From: Candidatus Poribacteria bacterium
GTDB taxonomy: Bacteria > Poribacteria > WGA-4E > WGA-3G
Direction of reading: 5' to 3'
Length of the DNA stretch: 5,404 nucleotides
Assembly: GCA_009835515.1 (NCBI GenBank)
Contig: VXXH01000423.1
Span: 1 to 5,404 of the forward strand
The translations under genes and the position numbers were made by a program. The notes beneath the pieces are model-generated. The model did no database searches. It was not told the origin of the DNA and was given only the letters and a program-made list of their open reading frames with translations. Positions 1 to 5,383 of the stretch are shown in pieces (within the stretch, counting starts at the first letter, position 1; each line of letters opens with the position of its first letter).

Positions 1-36
1 TATTACATTCCGAACCTACCGGGCCTGGAGGACTAA
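1..36 (+). CDS. possible 3' end of an upstream gene (partial)
   Basis: Reading from base 1 in frame 1 gives YYIPNLPGLED followed by a TAA stop at 34-36. The composition looks like an ordinary protein C-terminus, and a rightward gene ending about 55 bases before the PhyH gene would fit an operon. Only eleven codons are visible, and the other two forward frames are also open for a short distance, so this is a guess. No family can be assigned. Confidence 0.3.
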   Translation, partial: YYIPNLPGLED

Positions 37-76
37 ATAAGGAACATCAAATCCGAAATCCACTCACCTTAACCGC

Positions 77-81
77 AAGGA
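77..81 (+). promoter_or_regulatory. ribosome binding site of the PhyH-family gene
   Basis: AAGGA lies 10 bases before the ATG at 92, followed by an A-rich spacer. It supports the ATG at 92 as the start. No convincing -35/-10 promoter is visible in the 91 bases upstream, which is consistent with transcription coming from a gene further left. Confidence 0.55.
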
Positions 82-91
82 AAATTAAAAA

Positions 92-940
92 ATGGAATTT
101 GTTCAGTTGACTGATGCACAGCGCGAGGAATTTGATGAGAACGGTTACCTCATCGTGCGTTCTGCAATTGATAGCGAGATGATTGATCGTCTGACTGAAA
201 CAGGCGACCGTCTCATGGAATCGTTTGAATACCACGGTTATTACGCACATCGGCGGGACGGTTTGGTGCAAGAGCCTGCATTTGCGGATCTTGCAACACA
301 ATCAAAAGCGGTGCCGTTGATTCTTCAACTGCTCGGTACGAATATCCATATTACGAATACCGCGCTTATTTACAAACATCCACAGGCACCTGAAAAACCT
401 GAGAACCGTAACTGGCATCGAGATGTCGGCGTGCATTTGGATGTCGGACACGAAGGATGTCCGCGCGTCGGTTTGAAGGTGGGCTATTGCTTAACAGATT
501 TCAGTGTGCCGAACTCAGGGGCGACATGGTTTGTCCGGCAGAGCAATAAGTTGAGTGAACCGCTGCGTATCCCCGAAGGTGAAGTCGATCCACCTACGTA
601 TGATGAACCGCTGCTCCAAGCAGGCGACGCGTTTCTCTTTGAGAGTCGTATCTATCATGCGGCGGGGTTGAATTTCAGAGAGAACATCTCTAAGGTGGTC
701 ATCTACGGGTACCATTATCGCTGGGTTAAACCCGATTACTACCTACGATATTATAATGACAGCCTGCAACCGAATGAAGGATTGGTGGAAAATCTGGACG
801 ACCTCGGTAGGCAGTTTCTCGGTGCATCCACAGATACGCAGGGCAGGCGCGACCCGAACGGTGTTCACTGGGCTGGTACAGAATGGGCAACGGCACACAA
901 TCTGAATTTAGAGCAAGCCCCGCAAGTTGTTACGGTTTAA
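92..940 (+). CDS. phytanoyl-CoA dioxygenase (PhyH) family protein
   Basis: This is a 282-residue protein of the PhyH family, cytoplasmic Fe(II)/2-oxoglutarate-dependent oxygenases that hydroxylate small molecules while converting 2-oxoglutarate to succinate and CO2. The N-terminus (about residues 6-40, EEFDENGYLIVRSAID) is the typical opening of the family. The iron-binding facial triad is visible as His109-Arg-Asp111 in NWHRDVG and the distal His189 in RIYHAAG. Residues 173-185 (PLLQAGDAFLFES) form the usual strand before the distal histidine. The arginine normally about 11 residues after that histidine, which grips 2-oxoglutarate in human PHYH, is not there: the position is Ser200, followed by Lys201, with Arg196 nearby. 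The length is normal for bacterial members. The substrate cannot be read from the sequence; bacterial paralogues act on very varied compounds, so phytanoyl-CoA itself is unlikely. It is followed after 27 bases by a Gfo/Idh dehydrogenase, suggesting a two-step oxidation or catabolic pair. The family call is firm; the specific function is unknown. Confidence 0.93.
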   Translation: MEFVQLTDAQREEFDENGYLIVRSAIDSEMIDRLTETGDRLMESFEYHGYYAHRRDGLVQEPAFADLATQSKAVPLILQLLGTNIHITNTALIYKHPQAPEKPENRNWHRDVGVHLDVGHEGCPRVGLKVGYCLTDFSVPNSGATWFVRQSNKLSEPLRIPEGEVDPPTYDEPLLQAGDAFLFESRIYHAAGLNFRENISKVVIYGYHYRWVKPDYYLRYYNDSLQPNEGLVENLDDLGRQFLGASTDTQGRRDPNGVHWAGTEWATAHNLNLEQAPQVVTV

Positions 941-952
941 ATTAGAATGCGT

Positions 953-962
953 GAAGAAGGAG
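953..962 (+). promoter_or_regulatory. ribosome binding site that decides the dehydrogenase start
   Basis: GAAGAAGGAG ends 5 bases before the ATG at 968. An in-frame ATG also exists at 947, only 6 bases after the previous stop, but the Shine-Dalgarno sequence lies downstream of it, inside what would be its coding sequence. The ATG at 968 is therefore the better start. Confidence 0.75.
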
Positions 963-967
963 CAAAA

Positions 968-2005
968 ATGGCTAAAGTTAAAGAAGTTAAGGTAGGTATT
1001 GTTGGGTGTGGTGGTATTGCTGGCGGTAAGCACTTGCCGGGTCATAAAGGGGTCAAGGGTGTCTCGATTATTGCTGCCTGCGACATTGACGAAGCGCGTG
1101 CGAAAGCGTTCGCGAAACAGCACGACATCCCACACGTTTTCAGCGATTACGAGGCATTGGCTGCGATGGATGAACTCGATGCGGTGAGTGTTTGCACGCC
1201 GAATAACTTTCATGCTGGACCGACTATTGCCGCCTTGAACGCTGGTAAGCACGTTATCTGTGAAAAGCCGATTGCTGCGAACGCGATTGACGGACAAGCG
1301 ATGGTCGATGCGCAGAAAGCGAGTGGTAAGGTCCTACAGATCGGTTTACAATCTCGGTTTCGTGCTGAGGCGCGGACACTCCGTAAACTCTATGATGAAG
1401 GGTTTTTCGGTGACATCTATTATGCCCGTGCAATGGCGATGCGACGGCGTGGAGTGCCTGCTTCGCCATCGTTTCTGAGCAAAGCCATCGCAGGTGGCGG
1501 CCCACTGATTGACATCGGTGTGCATATCTTAGATGTGTTGCTCTGGATGATCGGTTGCCCGAAACCTGTTGAAGCATTTGGAATGGCGGTAACGAAGTTT
1601 GGGCATAAAAAAGATGTCATCAACCCGTGGGGCAAATGGGATCCTGAAGATTTTGAGGTCGAGGATTTCGCGATGGGTACGATTCGCTTTGAGAGTGGGT
1701 TGACGGTAACCTTGGAGACTGCGTGGGCATCGCACATTGAGAATATCGGCGGCACGTTCTTTATGGGTGATTTAGCCGGTGCGACTTATGAACCGCTTCA
1801 GATTTACCTGGATAAGAAAGATGAGATGGTGAATTACACGCCGAAATTGCTTACAGGGTTACTGAGTGAATTTGAATCGTTCCATAAGGCTGTTCGGGAA
1901 GACTTACCGTCTCCGGTACCTGCGGAAGAGGTGCTGAACATAGCGAAAATCTTTGATGCGCTCTATGAATCGGCGCGGATAGGTCGCTCCGTTCCTATTG
2001 CCTAA
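968..2005 (+). CDS. Gfo/Idh/MocA family NAD(P)-dependent oxidoreductase
   Basis: This is a 345-residue cytoplasmic dehydrogenase of the glucose-fructose oxidoreductase / inositol dehydrogenase / MocA family, which typically oxidises or reduces a hydroxyl or keto group on sugars, inositols and related compounds using NAD(P). The N-terminal Rossmann fold opens with VGIVGCGGIAGGKH (residues 9-22, GxGxxG-type loop). Asp39 in AACDID ends the second strand; an acid here favours NAD over NADP. The family motif CEKPIA is at 98-103 with the catalytic-site Lys100. The C-terminal alpha/beta domain (about 130-345) carries GGGPLIDIGVHILD at 177-190, in which Asp182 and His186 match the catalytic Asp and His of inositol dehydrogenase. 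The Met at 968 is chosen over the in-frame ATG at 947 because of the Shine-Dalgarno position. It is read in the same direction as the PhyH gene, 27 bases away, so co-transcription is very likely. Substrate is not identifiable: family members differ mainly in the C-terminal pocket. The family call is very firm. Confidence 0.94.
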   Translation: MAKVKEVKVGIVGCGGIAGGKHLPGHKGVKGVSIIAACDIDEARAKAFAKQHDIPHVFSDYEALAAMDELDAVSVCTPNNFHAGPTIAALNAGKHVICEKPIAANAIDGQAMVDAQKASGKVLQIGLQSRFRAEARTLRKLYDEGFFGDIYYARAMAMRRRGVPASPSFLSKAIAGGGPLIDIGVHILDVLLWMIGCPKPVEAFGMAVTKFGHKKDVINPWGKWDPEDFEVEDFAMGTIRFESGLTVTLETAWASHIENIGGTFFMGDLAGATYEPLQIYLDKKDEMVNYTPKLLTGLLSEFESFHKAVREDLPSPVPAEEVLNIAKIFDALYESARIGRSVPIA

Positions 2006-2027
2006 TGCATATCTGTTGCTAATCTTT

Positions 2028-2051
2028 TAGGCGCGCTTTGGAGCGCGCCTA
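2028..2051. terminator. GC-rich hairpin between convergent genes, likely bidirectional terminator
   Basis: TAGGCGCGC (2028-2036) pairs perfectly with GCGCGCCTA (2043-2051) around the six-base loop TTTGGA, giving a 9-bp stem. It sits in the 55-base gap between the dehydrogenase stop (2005) and the queF stop (2061), where a shared terminator is expected. Neither side carries a proper T-run after the stem: the plus-strand exit is CTGCTGCGTTCATTT, and the minus-strand exit is AAAAGATTAG. It is therefore not a canonical intrinsic terminator, and it could instead be a dispersed palindromic repeat. Confidence 0.5.
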
Positions 2052-2060
2052 CTGCTGCGT

Positions 2061-2453
2061 TCATTTCTGATAACTTGCCCGCACGACTGTTTTGATACCG
2101 CCGCGGATGTTGAAGTTCCCGACGACTTCTGCCTTCCGTGGCTGGCAGGCTTCAACAAAATCCTCTAATACCTTATTTACGACGTGCTCATGAAAGATGC
2201 CGACATCTCGGTAGAAGAGGAAGTACTCCTTCAACGATTTCAGTTCGACACAGTGTTGATCTGGCACGTAGGTGATACAAAGTGTGGCAAAATCTGGTAA
2301 GCCTGTCTTGGGGCATACAGCGGTAAATTCAAGGTTGGTTATCTCGATGGTGTAATCTCGGTGGCTATACTGATTTTCCCATGTCTCAATTGAAGGTGTT
2401 TCTAATTCAGGGATATGGGTTTGTAAATCGTCATAGCCAATGTGCTGGCTCAT
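2061..2453 (-). CDS. queF: NADPH-dependent 7-cyano-7-deazaguanine reductase (preQ0 reductase)
   Basis: QueF reduces the nitrile of preQ0 to the aminomethyl group of preQ1 with two NADPH, the step before preQ1 is inserted into tRNA on the way to queuosine. The 130-residue protein is of the short, single-domain (type I, YkvM-like) tunnelling-fold form. Visible landmarks are AVCPKTGLPDFA with the catalytic nucleophile Cys47 and the proton-relay Asp54, the family signature ELKSLKEYF at 70-78 (NADPH-binding QueF motif), and FHEH with His88 and the substrate-binding Glu89. The spacings Cys-to-Asp 7 and Cys-to-Glu 42 equal those I recall for Bacillus subtilis QueF (Cys55, Asp62, Glu97). It is shorter than the roughly 165-residue Bacillus enzyme because both ends are trimmed, but all key residues are present. 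The ATG at 2453 follows a strong Shine-Dalgarno sequence. No other queuosine gene is in the window. The gene lies downstream of the propeller gene, separated by a repeat element. Confidence 0.96.
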   Translation of the reverse strand: MSQHIGYDDLQTHIPELETPSIETWENQYSHRDYTIEITNLEFTAVCPKTGLPDFATLCITYVPDQHCVELKSLKEYFLFYRDVGIFHEHVVNKVLEDFVEACQPRKAEVVGNFNIRGGIKTVVRASYQK

Positions 2454-2460
2454 TCAATAT

Positions 2461-2466
2461 CTCCTT
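2461..2466 (-). promoter_or_regulatory. ribosome binding site of queF
   Basis: On the minus strand AAGGAG is followed by a 7-base spacer and the ATG at 2453, which is near-ideal spacing. It abuts the heptad-repeat element, so the repeat ends almost exactly at the ribosome binding site. Confidence 0.8.
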
Positions 2467-2468
2467 AT

Positions 2469-2573
2469 CAGTTACCAGTAGCCAGTAACCAGTAACCAGA
2501 GTATCAGTAACCAGTAACCAGTTAAAGACAAAGAACCTCCTTTTCTGGTAACTGGTAACTGGTAACTGGTGAC
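2469..2573. repeat. opposed heptad-repeat arms (CAGTAAC-type / CTGGTAA-type)
   Basis: The left arm, 2469-2524, is a run of seven-base units: CAGTTAC, CAGTAGC, CAGTAAC, CAGTAAC, an eight-base variant CAGAGTAT, then CAGTAAC, CAGTAAC and CAGTTA. The right arm, 2545-2572, is CTGGTAA three times plus CTGGTGA. The hexamer ACCAGT of the left arm is the reverse complement of ACTGGT in the right arm, and both are linked by a single A, so the arms can fold on each other with roughly one A-A mismatch per seven bases. The 20-base centre (2525-2544) is unrelated. The element fills almost the whole 131-base gap between the propeller gene stop and the queF ribosome binding site. Similar heptad repeats are known between genes in cyanobacteria and, from memory, in poribacterial genomes. 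It might end transcription of the propeller gene, insulate queF, or be a spreading repeat; the sequence alone does not decide. Confidence 0.85.
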
Positions 2574-2584
2574 TTGAAAAAGTG

Positions 2585-5383
2585 CTACTTGAGAATTACC
2601 ATCCGGCGGGTGCTTTGGAAATCGCCAGCGGTAAATGTGTAGAAATAGATACCACTTGCGACCCGCGTTCCCGATTTATCTCTACCATCCCAATACGCGG
2701 CTTTCTCTTGACGCTGGTAATTACCGGGTGCCTGTAGTCCGATATTCAGTTGGCGGACAAGTCCGCCGCTGATGTCGTAGATTTTTACGCTGACCTCGGC
2801 TTGCTCTGCTAAGTTGTAAGGAAACCACGTTTCAGGGTTAAAAGGGTTCGGGTAATTCTGGAAAACCGTTGTGTGCTTAATGTGCCCAAGTGTGGTAAGG
2901 GTCTGGGACGCTGGATCGACGGGGAAGGGAACATCCGCCGCTTGGAATCCCAAATCAATAGGATTATAGATAAAAGCGGAGCCAGCATTATCACCAGCAT
3001 TATCATTACCTGAGGCACCGACGATAGCGAATGCGCCTCTGATTGCAACTGAGGCACCGAAGAGGTCGGATCGATTTGTCCCGCTTGCAACAAACCTGCG
3101 TTTCTGTACCCAAGTTAATCCATCCCTGAGAAAAGAGTAGGCTGAGCCTTTGTCGATCTGGAATGGTTCCAGTGCCTGATCTCTGCTTTCAGCTGCGGGA
3201 TGATCATCCTTCCATGCGCCGACGACAGCTGTGCCTTCGTGAATAGCGACAGCTGCCCCGAATTCGTCGCCTGCCTCGGCCTCGGTAGCGGTCAGTTTTG
3301 CCTGTTGTAGCCAAGCTCTTTGTGTCTCGACGAAAATATAAGCTGCGCCCATGTCGGGTTCACTTCGATCTTCCTTAGGCGCGCCGATGATAGCAACACC
3401 TCCGGTTAAATCCACAGCGTACCCGAATTCATCACCGAGTCCACTATCATTTGGGATGAGTTCAAAGTCTTGGCTCCATGCGCCACCGTTGCGTGTAAAG
3501 ACATAGGCTGCCCCGGAGTCGGGTCCTGTTGCGTCACTCCGATGTGCGCCGATGAGTGCGTTATCGCCATAAACAGCCACAGCATGACCGAACTGATCCC
3601 CGGGTACAGCGTTTTGATGTGTAAGTTTCGCCTGTTGTATCCAAGAAACGCCGTTTCGGACGAAGATGTACGCGGCACCAGCATCCACACTGGCTTCATC
3701 TTTTCCGTGAGCCCCGATGACAGCGGTATTTTCATGGATAGCGACAGATGTTCCGAAGTGGTCGAACATGCTGGTATCGTCTCCGATTAATTTTGCTTGT
3801 TGAACCCATTCGTCGCCTGAGTAGATGAAGACGTACGCCGCGCCCGCCTCCGGTCCGGCATCATCAACCCCAGGTGCGCCAATAACCACGGTTTCACCAC
3901 TGATGGCAACAGTATTTCCGAAGAGATCGCCCGCTTTCGCATCGTTAGCGGTAAATTTCGCGCGTTGTAGCCAAAGGGAGCCACTCCGCTCAAAAACATA
4001 AGCGGCACCGGCGTTCGTGGCAACATCATCATCTTGTTGCGCGCCAGAAATGGCGAAATTGCCACTAATCGCGACAGAGATACCAAACTGATCTTCGGAA
4101 GCGGTCTCGCCATCGCTTAATTTGATACTCTCTATCCAGGTTCCATCTTCCTTTTGTTCATAGATGTAGGCGGCACCAGAACTGAGTCCACCAGCACTGT
4201 GTTTCGGTGCGCCAGCAATCACTTCGCTTCCACTGATGGCGACAGCATATCCGAGTTGATCCCCGCCATTACTATCACTGGCGACGAGTTTTGTGTGTTG
4301 GTTCCAGAAGGGTGGTTCGTTTCGTGTAAAGACATACGCGGCACCGACGAGGTCTTGACCGACCCTACCGCCGACGGCTCCAATAACGGCAGTTTCGCCA
4401 CTGATGTCAACAGAGGTCCCGAAGGAGGATGCGCCATCTGGATCAATGGGAATCATCCGGATCCGGATACGGTTTCTTTTTTGCTGCCATTTGCCCCCCT
4501 CGCGCTGATAGATGTAAGCGGCACCTTGCCCTTTATTTTTCGGTGAGGTTACAATCGCGAAATCCCCATCAACATCAACTGCGTATCCGAAGTTATCCTC
4601 TGATTCTGTATTGTTACCGAGGAGTTTTTCTTGGAATGTCCATCGGATCCCGTTTCGTATAAAGACATAGGCGGCACCGGCATCCAGGCCTGCTTCGTCA
4701 TCACGGGTTGCGCCAATAATAGCGGTATCGCCATCAATGCCGACAGAAAAGCCGAAATATGCGAATTTAGAGGCATCTGGGGCAGTGAGATGATCTGTCT
4801 GAATCCAACTATTGCCGAGCCGCTCAAAAACGTAGACGGATCCTGCGTCTGCAGAGGGTTTATTGATACGGTGGCCGCCGACGAGTGCTGTGTCTCCGTC
4901 GATGGCGACCGAGATTCCAAAATAGTCGCCTGCGCGTGCGTCGGGCGCGACCAGTTTCGCCTGTTCTACCCATTCCGTGCCTTGCCGCGTAAAGATATAT
5001 ACGGCACCAGAGTTCCTTCCAAAATCGTCTTTCCTTGGTGCGCCGACGATAGCATAATCGCCGCTCATTGCGAGTGTTGTGCCAAATTCGTCGCCACCTA
5101 TTGTGTCACTGGTGTTCAGTTTTTGATGTTGGATCCATCCGGTTTCACTCCGAAAAAAGACTTGAACCGAACCCGCATTTCTGCCGTCGTCGGTATCATC
5201 ATTTGGGACACCCACCATTGCGTAATCGCCGCTCATACCGACACTCTCACCGAGATTATCGTGAATGACAGCGGCACTTGTATTGAGTTGCACTCGGTCA
5301 GCACTGCTTTGTATTGCTAACCCGATTCCAAGGAGCAGGGTCAGTATCGTTATCTGTAAGTTTCTCAATTCTCTCCCCCTCAC
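2585..5383 (-). CDS. secreted FG-GAP repeat beta-propeller protein with FlgD-like C-terminal domain
   Basis: This is a 932-residue exported protein. Residues 11-24 are a hydrophobic signal-peptide core, with a likely signal peptidase I cut after SSA at 26-28. Residues 42-812 hold 14 FG-GAP-like repeats of 55-56 residues, resembling integrin-alpha propeller blades, with consensus DxFGxSVAIxGDTAxIGA, then a loop of the type DDxxGxxAG, then AAYVFxRxGxxWxxQAKL. Repeat 5 has a shortened loop and an odd RIRIRM stretch, repeat 13 carries a 12-residue insertion, and repeat 14 lacks the last strand. A linker (813-837) leads to a C-terminal domain (838-932) with FQNYPNPFNPETW, VKIYDISG, YWDGRDKSGTRVASGIYFY and a basic end (RRMVILK). 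Such FlgD-like or type IX secretion-like tails are common on surface and secreted proteins. A surface or secreted role in binding or adhesion is inferred; no enzymatic residues are visible. The GTG at 5383 is the furthest start after an in-frame stop at 5393-5395; a TTG at 5368 with a better Shine-Dalgarno is an alternative that still keeps the whole signal peptide. It could be mildly co-transcribed with queF. Confidence 0.92.
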   Translation of the reverse strand: MRGRELRNLQITILTLLLGIGLAIQSSADRVQLNTSAAVIHDNLGESVGMSGDYAMVGVPNDDTDDGRNAGSVQVFFRSETGWIQHQKLNTSDTIGGDEFGTTLAMSGDYAIVGAPRKDDFGRNSGAVYIFTRQGTEWVEQAKLVAPDARAGDYFGISVAIDGDTALVGGHRINKPSADAGSVYVFERLGNSWIQTDHLTAPDASKFAYFGFSVGIDGDTAIIGATRDDEAGLDAGAAYVFIRNGIRWTFQEKLLGNNTESEDNFGYAVDVDGDFAIVTSPKNKGQGAAYIYQREGGKWQQKRNRIRIRMIPIDPDGASSFGTSVDISGETAVIGAVGGRVGQDLVGAAYVFTRNEPPFWNQHTKLVASDSNGGDQLGYAVAISGSEVIAGAPKHSAGGLSSGAAYIYEQKEDGTWIESIKLSDGETASEDQFGISVAISGNFAISGAQQDDDVATNAGAAYVFERSGSLWLQRAKFTANDAKAGDLFGNTVAISGETVVIGAPGVDDAGPEAGAAYVFIYSGDEWVQQAKLIGDDTSMFDHFGTSVAIHENTAVIGAHGKDEASVDAGAAYIFVRNGVSWIQQAKLTHQNAVPGDQFGHAVAVYGDNALIGAHRSDATGPDSGAAYVFTRNGGAWSQDFELIPNDSGLGDEFGYAVDLTGGVAIIGAPKEDRSEPDMGAAYIFVETQRAWLQQAKLTATEAEAGDEFGAAVAIHEGTAVVGAWKDDHPAAESRDQALEPFQIDKGSAYSFLRDGLTWVQKRRFVASGTNRSDLFGASVAIRGAFAIVGASGNDNAGDNAGSAFIYNPIDLGFQAADVPFPVDPASQTLTTLGHIKHTTVFQNYPNPFNPETWFPYNLAEQAEVSVKIYDISGGLVRQLNIGLQAPGNYQRQEKAAYWDGRDKSGTRVASGIYFYTFTAGDFQSTRRMVILK
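2588..2872 (-). other. FlgD-like / type IX secretion-like C-terminal domain of the propeller protein
   Basis: These bases encode residues 838-932. The domain starts with FQNYPNPFNPETW (841-853), where the NPFNP core is the hallmark of this domain class, followed by predicted beta strands VSVKIYDISG and VRQLNIG, the WDGRDKSG turn at 898-905 and GIYFYTFTAG. In Bacteroidetes, related domains direct export by the type IX system and anchoring; in other phyla they may simply be an FlgD Ig-like fold. The variant with Trp after NPET is what I associate with Poribacteria. Confidence 0.85.
2948..5260 (-). repeat. 14 tandem FG-GAP-like coding repeats (about 165 bases each)
   Basis: On the protein, the repeats begin at residues 42, 98, 153, 208, 263, 319, 375, 431, 486, 541, 596, 651, 706 and 773. 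Eight repeats are exactly 55 residues; repeats 1, 5, 6 and 7 are 56, repeat 13 is 67, and repeat 14 is cut short at about 40. Repeats 8-12 are most like each other (QAKLTA, AGAAYVF). At DNA level short stretches recur, such as GCGGCACC about every 165 bases, but the copies have diverged, so this is an old array under protein-level selection rather than a fresh tandem duplication. Confidence 0.9.
4455..4472. repeat. hexanucleotide microrepeat ATCCGG x3 inside repeat 5
   Basis: ATCCGG occurs twice in a row and is followed by the near-copy ATACGG. On the minus strand it encodes the unusual alternating Arg-Ile run RIRIR at residues 304-308, in the part of repeat 5 that departs from the blade consensus. 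It looks like a small slippage expansion. Confidence 0.6.
5373..5380 (-). promoter_or_regulatory. Shine-Dalgarno-like site favouring a TTG start at 5368
   Basis: The minus strand reads AGGGGGAG directly after the GTG at 5383 and 4 bases before a TTG at 5368. If this is the true ribosome binding site, the protein begins MRNLQITIL and is 927 residues long. Upstream of the GTG the best match is a weak AGGGA about 12 bases away. Only 21 bases of upstream sequence are in the window, so no promoter can be judged. Confidence 0.4.

Noticed and set aside
947..967. Earlier ATG at 947 as the start of the dehydrogenase
   Set aside because: The Shine-Dalgarno GAAGAAGGAG lies after it and fits the ATG at 968; the extra residues MREEGAK are just the translated ribosome site.
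908..1297. Minus-strand open frame of 129 codons spanning the PhyH/dehydrogenase junction
   Set aside because: It overlaps the strongly supported Rossmann-fold coding region, has no recognisable domain and no ribosome site; shadow frame.
2469..2573. CRISPR array
   Set aside because: Units are only seven bases, contiguous, without spacers, and reverse polarity in the middle; no cas genes are near.
2454..2584. preQ1 riboswitch upstream of queF
   Set aside because: The leader is filled by heptad repeats; I see no preQ1-I type hairpin with an A-rich tail next to the ribosome site. A covariance-model search would be needed to exclude it fully.
2948..5260. Canonical calcium-binding DxDxDG loops in the FG-GAP repeats
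   Set aside because: The repeats have GDxA and DDxxGxxAG loops, but the integrin-type DxDxDG spacing is not met in any repeat, so metal binding is not claimed.
4631..5320. A 229-codon plus-strand open frame opposite the propeller gene, rich in cysteine
   Set aside because: It is the exact antisense of the FG-GAP repeats, shows the same 55-residue periodicity, has no plausible ribosome site, and the minus-strand frame has clear protein-family features. It is a shadow of the repeats' codon pattern.
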